Shown: positions 11,611-25,100 of the stretch, piece by piece
Layout: each line of letters starts with the position of its first letter
Position numbering within the stretch: the stretch's first letter is position 1
Origin: Alentia gelatinosa
Taxonomy: Eukaryota > Annelida > Polychaeta > Phyllodocida > Polynoidae
Direction: 5' to 3'
Assembly: GCA_950022655.1 (NCBI GenBank)
Contig: OX465579.1
Span: forward strand, 132,960,118-133,024,117
DNA: 64,000 bases
Translations under genes and position numbers: made by a program
Notes under the pieces: generated by a model
What the model was told of the DNA's origin: nothing
Database searches by the model: none
Seen by the model: only the letters and a program-made list of their open reading frames with translations

Positions 11611-12086
11611 AACACATTACTGCACGAATAGTTTTGCACAGACCACATACATATTTGTTATGTCCCCGATGAAATACAGTCTGCCTGATTGAACGCTAGA
11701 TAGTTGAAATCATGGTATGAAAAATGGTATTACATCACATAAAAGCAACAGTTCCTATCGACCTGGCTAAATTGCCATCCTAAATCACCCTCCCATATTC
11801 AGACATTGTTCAGCTTCCCTGTGAAGGCCATAAAATAACGGTGCTCTGCAGTTTCCTGGGCGTGCCTCCGAAATGGCAACGATTAGTGGCCACTTATCAC
11901 AAAGATCATGAACCATTCTTGAATTGTACGACATGCACCATTTACACTAACGCGCTGCCAGTGAGGGTGTATTGGTGTTAATCTAATACGAGCTTATCTA
12001 TTACATACTGTCTGTCGGGTACCATGTAAAGCTTTGATGTCGTTGTCGGTCAGCATGCCATCAATCCCTCTTAATGATATCAGTGG
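11611..12086. other. Intergenic, nothing recognised
   Basis: No coding or repeat signal could be supported. Confidence 0.5.
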
Positions 12087-12395
12087 TCACTTTACGTTAA
12101 GGACTTGCACCACTAGGCTGGCCGACGCGTCGACACGTCGACATGCGATATGCTGTTTTGTTGCCAGACAGTCGACGGCTGTCAGATAGTAGCTATCGGT
12201 GCCGTGGAACTGCAGTACACGCCAGTGGTCGTTGTTGTACGCAATCTTTCGCAAGTTGATTCTGCTGTCGACCATGTAGTGCGGCTCCACTGCACTGAGA
12301 GCTATCCTGGTGACAACTGTTGATTGTTTGGCCACAAAGGAGCAATGGATGGCGCCATGCAGGCCTCTGGCACCACATTGACGGTCACCACACAA
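12087..12395 (-). CDS. Unrecognised reading frame, possible exon
   Basis: This - strand frame of 102 codons has balanced base composition in an otherwise AT-richer region and ends (-) at a possible donor (AAC|GTAAAGT). The predicted peptide has scattered cysteines and no domain I recognise. A second overlapping - strand frame is also open, which weakens the case. It may be an isolated exon, a decayed gene or chance. Confidence 0.2.
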   Translation of the reverse strand: MCGDRQCGARGLHGAIHCSFVAKQSTVVTRIALSAVEPHYMVDSRINLRKIAYNNDHWRVLQFHGTDSYYLTAVDCLATKQHIACRRVDASASLVVQVLNVK

Positions 12396-14935
12396 AAGTT
12401 AAACCATTAGATAATGATCGTTTAAACATCTATTTGCTGGGAAATATGATACACGTACGTCTATGTCTGATTCACTGACTGCCTGTTCCAATAGCTTGGC
12501 GGGTGCCGGAATGTTGTTCTGTTGTGTTTATGCTCTGCTGTGACGTGCGCATGTGTATTGTGGAGAGAACAGGGTGCCAGGTGGCCGTGGCTGGAGGAAC
12601 TCATACCTCTTCACATATATACACGCCCGGGTGACTCTAAATGGTCGCCAAATTACGTCTACTTCCCGTCAGTGCAGTCGACGAGGCCCTTTGTTAAACA
12701 CCTGTCCGCGTTGACCTTACTGCCAGAGGCACCGACTGCAGCAGCCTTTTTATCGGGTATTCAGGCTTAATATTCATGCATGGAGGGCAGAACTATAAGA
12801 TAAGATGATCTCTGACATCTTGCTATATGGTTGGAAAGCCAGAACTTGTCTGTTCCCAGTTTCAGTCAAACCCAGGGAACTATCCAGCAATGCAGCTGAT
12901 GTGGTTCAGAGTCCATCGCCCAGCACCCCTTGAAAAGTGATAACACATCGTACGATAAAGTATGTTCTTATCTATGGACGGCTCTTGGGTATTGCTTCAC
13001 TTTGGACTACTATTGCCTCCTGGTGTGCAATTTTTGTCGGAGTTCTGTATAAAATCGTTCATACTCCACGGTAGGATAGGATATAGGGTTGCAAAAGTAC
13101 AGATGGGGCAATTGGCATAGCACGTCACTGGCTGAAAGGTTGCCGTGGGTCCCCACAGTATACCCAGTTAGGCTAGGCTCTACTGAAAGCCAACATTATC
13201 GCAATTAGGGGCCGCCATGCGGCACCACTAAAGCGTTCCGAAATGTCACGTGGTCTCTTAGGACCTATCAGGAGTTGATATGCGGATGGACCTACATGCA
13301 TTAGTGATGTAGGTCAGGATGATTGACCCTTTACACCGACAGGGGCTATATTGCCGTAAGTGTAAATGGTTTCATTGCGTAACATGTTTTAACAATATCA
13401 AGAGACACCATTCCTTATAGTTAAATAGACATTTAACTGAGGTAAATCGCAATTCCACTTTCTTAGATTATCTAACATCCATCAAAGTATCTGGATTAAA
13501 TTGTTTGCTGCGTTTATTATCTAGGCCTGTGGTCAACCTTCAAGAAAAAATCATATTACAGTTTATACCTTTGATAGACCCTGATATTTTCTTAATTTGA
13601 GAAACGCATGTCTCGGTTTTATTACCGTATTGGGAGGTTTATTTGTTCTCCGATTGATATTTATAAACGTATTCCAATTTGGTTTACCTGCAATGGAAAG
13701 CCATGTGGCAGGTCATCTGTTGCTGAGATTTGACACAAACATAACACAATGGCACAGGAACTTAAAAGCCCACAACTATAATTACCGACAAGCTAAAGTC
13801 AAAAGAAAGTCAATCGGAGATAATTAGTCTTGTACCTGTGAGGTTGCATCACTTTAATATCCTCACAAGTTGTGGTCCTAAAACAAAAACAAAACAAAGA
13901 TGCTATTCTTTTGTTATGCTAATAAGTTACTCATAATCTTTGTAAAAAAACAATTTTAAAAATCCCAATGAATTTCTATAAAAGAACTAAACAGAGAATG
14001 GAGTCTAGGCGATTAATGGTTGTGCTTAGCCTCGTTCATCAGAATTCGTCAATTTAAAACTAATTACTAAAGCTAAAGCTAGAGGTTTTCTTCAGTTTAT
14101 TGATGATCTTAACTGGCTGTAGACAAAAGGTCAGACTGGGTGCGTTTGGATCGTTATTTCGTCTAAATTTAGTCGAGTAATTATCTGTCTCCCGACCTCA
14201 AACCGTCTGTTTGTGTTCGCCCACTAGGTTCCTTGACAGGCCCTGTGGGACATTTTCAAATGTCAAAAATTATTATTTTCCCCCCTCTCCTCCAAGAAAA
14301 GGCCAGAAATATTTTGCAAACACACCAAAACGGTACCAGAGCATTGTTATTTCTGATTGATTCATCATGAAAGCCTTTGTTTAAAAATGACTCATAAACT
14401 GTCAATAGAAATGATTTGTTATGGTTTGGTTTGTGTACAAACATTGATGATAACTATTATCCTTCCAGAAATTGTGATGTTTTGCATTAGCAATAAGATT
14501 AACTACACAAAGATTGACAAGAAAAGTGGTGTTGACTTCCTTTCGAGGTCGGAACATCTTAAAAGATAACGTCAGCACATTAAAGAATAATTAGTTAGTA
14601 ATTATAGGTCAGCTATTGTTCCACCTATTCTTTGCGACCTGCTGTCTATCATTCAGCAGCAATTGCCAGGAGATGGAAGAACCGAAAGAACATTGATTAT
14701 ACGTCTTGTAGATAGTCAACTCCAGAAAGCGATATGTGTGTAAGGTATAAGGTGTAAGTTTTATTGATGATTACAGATGAGTACAGGCAAGCTGATGTGA
14801 TGGGTGATAAGTGACATAAAATTAAATAAGTTCTTGTATTTTCAATCGGTATCTTAGAACTGGAATATGCATAGATATTCATTTCCATTATCTATGGAAT
14901 AAAGCGCATAAGACATTTACATTTATCACCGTTTC
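12396..14935. other. Intergenic, nothing recognised
   Basis: Only scattered short frames are present and no repeat boundaries could be defined. Confidence 0.45.
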
Positions 14936-14995
14936 TCACTGACCCGATGGACGATAATAATCGGGAAAAGTATTGTCGCTGTCTTGTATTCTTAA

Positions 14996-15324
14996 CCCTT
15001 TAAGGACGGCTGCCTATGGCTGAACTACATACTTGGGGACAGCTACTAGTGACTATGTATAGTTCTAGGGGTCGGGGGCATTGTCCTCTGAACTCTAAAT
15101 TCGAAGGTTTATCACGTGATATAATATACTATTATTAATATTTTTAATTCTATCATTTAGAATTCAAAAATATGATGTTATACCTGCATCCTGTGAAAAG
15201 TTCATGTTAATTGTTAAAATATTTCCTTTTGAAAAACAATTATATGAATATCCAGCAAATGATGCCTTAAGGCATCATCCCCCCTGCCGGATGATGCCTT
15301 AAGGCATCATCCGTCCTTAAAGGG
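14996..15324. mobile_element. piggyBac-type MITE with TTAA target duplication
   Basis: A perfect 14-bp TIR (CCCTTTAAGGACGG at 14996-15009, complement at 15311-15324) is flanked by TTAA on both sides (14992-14995 and 15325-15328). TTAA duplication and a CCC start are the signature of the piggyBac superfamily. It is 329 bp with no coding capacity. Two perfect palindromes GATGCCTTAAGGCATC sit near the right end, at 15261-15276 and 15293-15308. It inserted into the foldback element around it. Confidence 0.9.
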
Positions 15325-15858
15325 TTAAACCTATAAGACACCGACCCGACGGCTGTGCCAGATTCTACCTTTGCACGACGGATCTGTCGGGTCTGTGACA
15401 ATCTGCCTTGATCGGGTCCATGTACACACTTCGCCGACCCGATTTCATTGATTTTCCCGACGCGTTGGGCATTACTACCATGTCAGATATGACTGACTCT
15501 CCCTGACCTTAAGATTCCGATGTACGCACTTTTACCGACTGTTACAGATTCTGAGTTGGCCGTTTGAATAGCAATGCTACCTATCCCCCAGTTCGATTTA
15601 GAAGTTCCTTATATCAATTTGTAATTGAAACAGATGCGATTATAGATCTGAAACCCGTTTTCTAATATCTTATTTAGAACAGAAGTTATTAAACTTTGCA
15701 TTATCACCTATATAAACCTATCACCCGGCCCGAGGCCCAGGCGGGGCTGGCTCCCGGTCACCTTCTTTGATCTCAATCGGGTTGTTTATGAGGTTACAAA
15801 AGGAGGAGGTGTCGTCAGGAAGAGTCTATACAAGTCGATGTCTTATACGTATAAAGCC

Positions 15859-15939
15859 TATAAGACACCGAAATTGGTTCCCGATTCATCAAGACCATCG
15901 GCTCAGTGAGAGTCGGGAATAAAATTTCGGTGTCTTATA
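15859..15939. repeat. 81-bp hairpin at the centre of the foldback
   Basis: A perfect 17-bp inverted repeat (TATAAGACACCGAAATT at 15859-15875, complement at 15923-15939) continues inward imperfectly (TTCCCGA / TCGGGAA). Its outer word TATAAGACACC recurs at the neighbouring arm ends (15842, 15942) and near 15330. Confidence 0.85.
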
Positions 15940-16407
15940 CCTATAAGACACCGACATGTAGACTCTTCCCGACGACACCTCCTCCTTTTATAACATCAAC
16001 ATTTTATTCCAGACTCTCACCAAGCCGAATCGGGGGGGGGGGGGACATAGGCTTAAAATACTTCGACATACGGATTCTTCCGGATCACACCTCCTACATG
16101 TATATCCTTGTAAAAATGACCCGACTGAGATCAAAGAGAGCAACGGGAGCCGGGCCTGCCTGTGTCCTGGGCCGGGTGACGGGCTTATAAACACAATAAT
16201 GCAAAGTTTAAAAACTTCTGTTCCATTCGAGATGTCGGAAAACTGCAGAGTCGGCCATTACCCATATTCTAGTAATGCCCGACCCGATTATTATTGGGTC
16301 TGTGAAGTGCGTACAGCGACATAAAGTTCACCAATTCTGAGTGACTCGACGGATCCGTCGGTCAAAGGTGTGATCGGGAAGAATCGGCATGTTGCTGTCT
16401 CATAGCT

Positions 16408-19400
16408 TTAACATGCTTATCGCAGGCCCAGATCCAGAATATAAGATCTGTAGGGAACTTTGCTTATTATGCTTTCTGACGGTTGTCGTGTCCGATCAGG
16501 TCAAGACTGGTCTAGTCTTTATGAGGTATTCACTCATTTGATGCATACCCAATACTCGTACCTCCGGTAACTACAGCGAACAATGGTCGACTATTTCAGA
16601 TAAGGCTGATTAATGCCCATGTACCATAACCGGCTTAAGCAGTATCGTGACATATCGATTGTCTGGAATCTATTTATCAGCGTTTTAGAAGGAATGCCTC
16701 TATGCCACTTAGAAATACTTTCCTAAGTTGACTTCAATATTGTTGGTTAGTGATGCTCCCTTGCTCTTGATCAATATCTTGTATTATCTTTTGTTCTGCG
16801 TTATGAGTCATCGGCATTCAGATGTTGTCCCTATTGTGTTTAGCTTTTGAGTAACAGAGAATGCCACAGATGTAGGTCCCTAAGTCGGACTGTTAAAGAC
16901 CAATCGACTGTCTTACATAATGCTGTTGGTAGAGAGACAATGGCAGCGGCTCTGTGTGCCAGCTGATAACTCATCGCCTCTGTAGACGTAATTTGCATCA
17001 GGCTAATGACAAATATCCTGATTGGTTCCATATGCAATAAGGTCTGTGGAAGTTCATCTATTGTACGATATGTAAAGGATCGAGTGAGGACAGTCCCATA
17101 TTTGTCGGATTAACCATTTTCTTGTGAGCGATAACAAAAATGCTACCTTCCATTTCTATGGTCACATCGATTATATAATAGGCGGGCAAAGGAGGTTATA
17201 AAATAGGAATATAGGCATGAATAGCCAAGTCAAAGGTTTGTAATCAGTGGTATGTGCTATTCCTATGGCACCAGGCAGGCTTTTGACCATGGTGCTATAG
17301 ATGAAGATGTCATGTTAGTTTTAAAAAAAAGACTACCCGGAGCAGCAGAAAAAGGTGAAACATGTGTTTGCTCCAGCATTCAGTCACGCGTGAAGCATCC
17401 CAGCACTCCGGCCACGATAAAAACCCACGTTTCTATAAATGTCGGCGGCTCTCTACAGGGGGCGTTTTACATGGCATTTCGCTGGCTACCAGCCGAAAAT
17501 GCTAGTGCCGCAAGAACATGCCGGGAGGCAGCGACAGGCTTATGGTCTCGTGGCCGACGAGAATTTGGACATGTCAACACGTGACATTCGCGAGACGCTA
17601 CAGCTGTATGGTGGTTATTTGTGTTATGGGTGATATTTGGTGTGAAACTAAACCTAACCTTTGCTTGATATTGCGTAATGGTTTCCTATCATCATTTTTG
17701 GGTTTTCCATAAAAAATAGAATCATTTCCGTTGTTTTCTTCGAATATATGTCTCATGCATTGCTGTGGAAACTATAAAATGAGTGCATGCGTGGTACAAT
17801 TTATCCTTTATCAAAATGGTATTTCCCAAATAGTATTTTGTTGCATACTTCAGTATATTATTAATATCATATAAAAGACCATAATGTAAAAGGATGTATC
17901 ACACCGAAAGAACAGTAGATATCGGTAAGAGAAGGAAAATAGTCGGCAAACAAATTACATCGATCAATCAGGTGTGCTGGGAGACTTTTCCATCTGAATT
18001 ATGCATACGCCCTCCAGAGGTTACTCGTCTCCCTATTATCGCCCAGGGTAAATACAAGTTCCGCTCGCGAGTGGCTGGGGCCACCACGATCACATGAACC
18101 GCAGTTTTCCCATTTATATTTGAATAACCTGAATATAATTTCGGATTAATATGTAGAAATGCCTGAAATTTCCATTTCTGACATCGGATTTCCCATTTGA
18201 AGATTATAAAAGCCGATAAACTTCAATAATTTCGGGTTACGGTTCAAGGTTTTATTACCGTACAACGTCGGTAACCAGCGCACACCGGGACTTGTAAAAA
18301 GACTGAATCCTGGGATACCTCAATAGGGTCTCTGGACGGCTCAGGGACGCTCTTTCAATAGACAGGGGTCACATGATCGGGGTCAGAGAAATGCCGGCCA
18401 AGGTGTTTCCGCCAGAGTAATATCGTGTTTAACTAATGCCGTGAATTAATAAATATTTATTTATGCAGACAACAGGAATGTAGTATCAAATTGCAGACAA
18501 CAGAGTCCGGCTGTACACTTTCATGGCCTTCATGAAAGTACTGAAAACTGTGTTGCAGATAATGAAAAAGGCAAAAGGTTTATCTACAGTATATCTAAGC
18601 GAAGATGTATAACCTGGCCTCGGAAAGCATTGCACCACATGTCCCTGATATATTTGGGTTGTACTGTGTGGTAGGTCGGCTTCAGTCGGTTCGGTTTTTG
18701 AACAGATCTCCTCTTTAATTGTGAATAACTGGTGAATGCATGTAGTTCAGGTCCCAAGTGTACAGCCAAGAGGGGATTAATTGCCTGGAGAGACCAGGAA
18801 TACCGATGAATTTCTATACAGTTGCCGGTGGTGGTTTATCCTGGGGCTACGGGTTCAGATCCCATCTCAATAACAGTGGATACACGGAACCATAAGGCTC
18901 TGCCCTCACTATTTATACACAGAAAAGTTCATCTATAGGTGAACATTGGTTCCATAATACACGCCTAGGCTTGTTTCCCAGTAGGCTGCATTGCCTTTAG
19001 TAGTTCTACATTTATTATAAATACGTATCCGAGTTCACGTGTATCTATGTCTTGTTCCTTGAAACAACTGCCATAATAAAACATCCTTTAAATGAATAAA
19101 ATACTCTGCAATAAAATACTACTTGCAACATAGGTCCCATGCTAAGTCTGTTCTACCTGCACTTGAAGAATCGATTCCCTACGGAATGTATTACATATTT
19201 AGAAAGATCCTGCCAGTAAAATACAGTCAATGGAGTAATGACCAACCTATGAAGGAGCTGCACTTTAACGATGTATTATATAGAATCAGTACGAAAATGT
19301 CTTGGAATCGGGAGGGGGGAGGGGTTAAACATAGATTAGCCCCACTTTAACCAATATGAAGGGGCCTTCATCAATATCAAACCCAGTTTTCTGTCCCCCT

Positions 19401-20632
19401 GCAGGCGATGATACCTTTCCATACGCCTTTGATGTTCATCCTGACCACTCATTTCTAACTCATCCCATTATCTGCGTCTGCAAGTACTTCTCGCCAAAGT
19501 GCCAAGGCATTGCTTTTCCCCAAACATCCCAATGAGGTTTCTATTTACAGAACTCTTTCCATAACTTGTTCTTGCCAACACTTTCTACATTGCTCTTTTC
19601 TTAAACTCTTTCTTCAGTATTTCTGGCCAGTCCGTTAGTCAAAGGGACCCGCCTTAACTATGGGTGAGCCAAAATCTCTGAGCGCCAGGAAATCGGTAGG
19701 GAGTTCTAAAACTAGGTTTGGCACTGCATTGGAGCCATGACATCCCTGGCCCGACACCCCATCGTTAGACATATGCGGTGCCATAACATATTCTAATGCC
19801 ATTGTGCATACTTCTTAGTACACTCGTCTAGCCGTAAAAGACGAGGTGACAGCAAGCGGGCACCAAAGGTAAAGTGAGTAGATAACAACTGTTTAATTTT
19901 GTTATTTTTTTCATGTACATTATACAGCCATCTTCAATATTTGTTCTGTGATATTGTTCCATCGGTCACTAATTTCCATCTTTAGGGGTTGATTAAACAG
20001 ACCTTATGTTCTAAAGGAAACAGGAGTTATCTTTGAAAGATATATATAATGAGATACCATGAGTGTCCCTGGTCATTTCAGCTATATAGATATTAGTTAC
20101 ACTAAGATGCGGACCTTACAGATATCTCTACATGTGTCTAGGCTATTTTTAGACGCTCTCAGAGTAAACCGTTAAAATAGTTCATTTAAAACACCACAAT
20201 ATAGAAGCAACCAATAATAACTGTCATTGTAATTCAAAAGATCTGTTCTTATAAAACAATATTTAAAAAAAGCAGTAGTCGACATTAATTCTCTGTCGGT
20301 TCCAACTCCGATAATCACTTCACTCTCATTCTATGCATGGCAGGGACAGGAATAGGTCCGGGACATCGCTGTTTGTTGCATTTTATAATGAATGCTAGCT
20401 AGCAAACATGAATCAAATAACAACAATAAGGATCCTTGAAAGTCTAGAGATCTTTTTTGAGATCTCTGACTAACGTCAGCTGCTTTGCAAGAGTATCCTT
20501 TAGATACTAAATCCTCCTAACAGTTCTTCATACAGGGCCTCTAAACCGCGTTTCGCATCATTTACGTTAACTCACTCCTTTTTTTACACTTTCAACAGGC
20601 GCATCTTAACGACCACAGGGCTGTGAGAATGT
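16408..20632. other. Gene-poor intergenic stretch
   Basis: A 110-codon frame at 17252-17584 and other short frames show no recognisable domain. A short hairpin, ACTTTCATGG/CTTCATGAAAGT, lies near 18518-18540. Nothing else could be supported. Confidence 0.45.
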
Positions 20633-20851
20633 GGGCCCGTTGAATAATCTAGGGTCCTGCATGTAGACCCTTTTCTGTATGCCATAGACAGCCAGGAACG
20701 ATGTGGGTGAACTTTATTCAACACTTATGCACGACCTTATGGACAGATGATACTATCTTAGCAAACTAACCTTAATATTATCAAACGATAGCCCTTGTAC
20801 AAGGTACAGAAAAGGGTCTTTCTGTAAGATCCTAGATTATCATACGGGCCC
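20633..20851. mobile_element. TIR MITE, 219 bp
   Basis: The ends are imperfect inverted repeats of about 47 bp (20633-20679 and 20805-20851), beginning GGGCCCGT and sharing ATAATCTAGG and GACCCTTTTCTGTA. The interior is short and non-coding. Target duplication is not clear. Confidence 0.75.
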
Positions 20852-22128
20852 CTACTGCTGATCCGACCAATCAGAGATGTCGCCTGGCAGAGCTGTAGGG
20901 ACACGTGGTAGTGTAGATATTTGATCAACGTCTCTAAAAATCACTACTTTTTCTTCTGTATATCTGGAAAGTATCCTATATATATCCTTAGATTAGATAA
21001 GAAAAGGATCTATGGCATACTATTAAACTATAAAACAGAATCATTTTATTTCCGAGTGGAAGAAGGAGGTGGGAAAAGTTCTTCCCGAATTAAGTACGAA
21101 CTCGAACAAATGGGAAACGATTCACGAGTTGCCCTTTACAATATCAAGGGAAACAAAGGTTCGATCTTTCCTACATACCTCTATATGCGACTTTTTACAA
21201 ATTTTTAGCTGAGAGGAATATTGTGGAATCCACTTAGTGTAATTTGTGTTATAGAAGAGAGATTTTCCCACTGCATGTACCGAACTTAAGGTCTTTTGTG
21301 GCTCGGTGAGAAAATGGCTGTTTTCAAGAGGGACATTCATCTTTTGTTCTGTTCCATCGAGAATAGTACGAATAACCCGGTCAACGATATCTTGCTACAG
21401 CCCAAAATCTTTTTATATAGGCAAGATATATTTGTAACATTGTCCTGGACCTCTCTGTCTTATCACAAGAAATGAAACAGAATATAATGTTACGAAATTG
21501 TGTGCATCATGGAAAATAGTAATCATAGAATAGTTTTTGCGAGAAGCTCTGGCAGAAAATGTGATTTTTCTCAATTCATCAGCGGCCATACGTACTTGAA
21601 CAGTTCTGTATCGTCCTGTCTTGCATTAGTCTGACATGTATTGTTATATTCCATTTTCTTTATTGGGATATGAGTGTCCACTTTCCCTTGGCCAACAGGG
21701 CTCACCTTTATACAACTGGACAGAATCCATCCTATATTGTCTGGTATTATGGATGCCTACTTATGTTATGACTTATCACTTTGCTATCCTTGGCTCAAAA
21801 CTTCTATAAGGTATTAAGGTGTCGTATATCTACTGTCTTCAGTATAGAAAGATTCCAGAATCTTACTGACAGCCAACGACGTCTTGATCGATCCTTAGGC
21901 TGTCCAAGAAAACGTTTATTGGTAAATGAATAAAGACATCAAGATAGAACGATATGTTTTGGAGAAAACAGGATGGAAACAAATAAGCATCGGTCTGTAA
22001 TATCATCGATAATCATCATATATCATATCACCATATTGCGTGTTTATCTTTCACCTTTCTATTTAAATACCATGATTGTGCCTGTGCTGATGTTGCCCAC
22101 TGATTCTTGCAGAGACAGACATTTCTCA
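20852..22128. other. Upstream of the SOCS-box gene
   Basis: AT-rich, with no repeat boundary or domain seen. The frame of exon 1 is open back to 21973, where another ATG lies, so part of this may be 5' UTR. No core promoter could be assigned with confidence. Confidence 0.4.
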
Positions 22129-25100
22129 ATGATGGGAGCAGAGGAAAGTAAAAGTTCCTGCGGGTCGGCGTCTCCCAGTTTTGCGAGCGGCGCCGTGGAT
22201 TACCCAAACTCGTGCCGGCGGGAGTCGGAGGCCACGGCGTGGACGTTACTCCACCAGTGTACGCTGGAGAAGTGGAAGGATGGCCACGCCGGTACGTACA
22301 CAGCTGATTGCTCGCCTTATTGATAATAAAATATGTTTCAGCAGTGAACATATATTTCTTTTGTGGAAAAAGCAGCATTTATTTCGCTTTAGATCGAGTA
22401 GCATAAAAACATATGTAGCATGAAATGTATTTTTTAAGCCTATATTATTACCATAATATTCGTATGATATGAACCAGAATCTACACATGAACAGTTGTGC
22501 TTCATGAGTTGGAGAATGTAAGATACAGGCACAGAAAACATATTCTTAATATGTGATATTGTAAGGGCTTTTCCATTAAAATGGCTAAAAACTGGTGCCC
22601 CTGTTCCTCCGTAATACCATCGATGTAATGTTCAGCATCTACGAATAAGTAAGGACGAGAAAAAGCAGTCAAAGATTTTGATGTAAACAACACTAGTGAT
22701 TTCCAAAGTTATATCTATCAAATACCTTTAGGTTCCAAGTTCCAAGGATAGAAAACCCCAATGCATTTGTCAATGACTATAGCGATTATCACTATTTACC
22801 TTTCCAAACTGCCATTCCTATGCTGTTCCTTTGGCTTCGGCCCTTTCCCATTGCTTTCTATAGTGATAATAGCCAATGTGAACGGACGAAAAGAGCGGTC
22901 CGGATATGTTGAACTGTTATTTGATATTAAAGCGGTTGATATTCTGTTTGCATGCGTGTAGATTTGTCCAGCAAGGCACAAACAGGGAATTACCAACCTT
23001 AAAGCACAATAGCGTACTCTAACAATGGCAGATATTTATATCTGTACTAATTAAACATGGGAATAGTGGTTTATATCTTAGCATCATTTTCTTTATGGGT
23101 TTATGGATAGTGTATAAAAATCAGGTCATATCAAAACCTGATGCTCACCCTACTTCATTATTGTCGAATAAAAGTGGAATCTTCTGTTACATTTGTAAAC
23201 TCGTATATATGATCTGCTCTATATGTATCGAATAAAATATAACACATTGAGGAGAATTATTAAACAAATGACAATAATAAAGACATTTTTAAAAGAAACA
23301 TAGGATAGAAGAACGTAGGTAGAAGCATACTCACAACCGAAAAATACCTCCATGGTAACAAGGTTCCTAAACAGGACCCTTTTTGCTCTGCCCAAATAAC
23401 GATCTGCAACGCTCTCAAAGTCTCCTTCGTATGGAGGAAAGAGACTCTGGAATAATCTGCCAGAAGAAATCAGAATGCTGCCTACTAAATAAAATTTTAA
23501 AACTGACTTCAGATCACTGCCAGAACTTCACTGAAATTGCATGCGTATTATTTGACCAACCTTTGTTAGCATGTCGAACCAATCTAGGAAATTGTATGTC
23601 ATAGTGTTATATCTGAACTAAAAATCCATCATACTCCAAACACATAATCATAGATACTAAATCTGAGATTTTGACACTCTTAACGTTCGAAGCACGAAAA
23701 TACCTCATTATACTGTATTATAACAACCTGTAAATCATGGGCCCTACTATATTTTCTAATAAGTAAATTCCATTATGTTCATCACATGAATAACACCGGA
23801 CCACTGATACTCAATCGAAATCTTACATCAGTTGAGAATTGCCATCTTCCTACCTAGGAGAGGAGAAGCGTCAGGTGTTTAAGTTGCATTTCTACTACTG
23901 CTTATGCACAAAACCTTGATATAACTGCACATCAACTTCTCGTTACAAAATGGGTTTGATGGTAGACCGCACTGTATTTTGTATAAGCGAATCATATCCA
24001 AATTTAACACACAAAAAAACACAATCATATATGAATGATTACTACTGTATATTTCGTGTATTTCTCTAGCTTTTGTGAATAATCGTAATTTTGTGACTGT
24101 AGTTCCTAATTCTATGTTGATCTTTCTCCAGAGGCGGGAGGTTTCCGCGAGACTGCACTCACTTGTGACGGAGTTGTTCACAAAGACTGTAGTTTCTCAT
24201 TCTGTATGAGCAGACAAGGCATCATCAACATCAACAAGGGGTCATCATTCTTCAGTTTCCGCAAACGTAGCAAGTTTGCGAAGATGGCTGAGCACTTTGA
24301 GTACAACCACATCCCTGCACAGCTGTCCTCCATCCACCATTTCAGGGTGAAGAGCGTTCTGTGTTTTCGGGATAATCTCGTGGTTCTCCACCTTTCACGG
24401 AACACCACCTCCCAATTCGGGCTACTCGAGCTACGCATCAATAAGTTCCAGGGCATCTTCGGCAAGCAGCACACGGAGTTTGTAAACGAGGACTTAGCTG
24501 GTGAAATCAGTCCTGATAAGTCCAGGTGTTTGATCAAAGTCCCCATGTACAAGACGACAACACGGCGAGGCCAGCGAAACGACATTTTCCAACTCTATGA
24601 CCTTCAGATGAAGGTCATGCTGGCTGAGGTAGAACTCAACACTCGCCTCTGCCACTTCTGCTTCGACCCGCGGTTTACTTGGAAGAGGATTGCTGTGACC
24701 AGCTTCGAGGTGAATCAGAGCAATAGTCTGAGCTTGGTGCAGGTGGATAACTGGAGGTGTCTACAAACGAACCCTCAATTAACCGATACCCACGACTCGT
24801 TGTACCCGTATATGAAAGACCTGTGTTACACCAAGGATGGATCCTTGATTATTGCCACTATACTCGATACGACCTGCTTTTGCAGGGAGAAGAAAACACG
24901 GAACTATCGTCCGGTTAATTGCAGTATATACGTGTTTAGTGGTGAGACCACAGAGACATTACACTGCATTCAATACCAGAGATACACGTGCTCCCAGCAT
25001 CTGTGTCCTGTCAACTACACCCCCGTGTTCTCCAACTGCGGAAACAGGATGGCACTTGTCATGAACATGACTGACTTGCCCACGCAACACTTTGTACAGG

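Larger units (their letters stand above)
14936..16407. mobile_element. Large foldback (inverted-repeat) element
   Basis: Sequence left of about 15855 is complementary to sequence right of about 15940 over several hundred bases. Examples are GACGACACCTCCTCCTTTT at 15969-15987 against its complement near 15797-15815, and the blocks TGAGATCAAAGA...GGGAGCC...CGGGCC, AATGCAAAGTTTAA and AGTAATGCCC...GGGTCTGTGAAGTG, each with a partner on the other arm. The right arm has an extra stretch including an 11-12 nt G run at about 16032. The left arm is interrupted by the piggyBac MITE at 14996-15324. No coding capacity is seen. The outer limits are approximate. Confidence 0.7.

Noticed and set aside
17252..17584. 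110-codon + strand frame
   Set aside because: No recognisable domain; overlapping frames are equally open, which suggests chance.
24178..24585. 135-codon - strand frame opposite the SOCS-box exon
   Set aside because: It is the antisense shadow of a strong, domain-bearing exon on the + strand.
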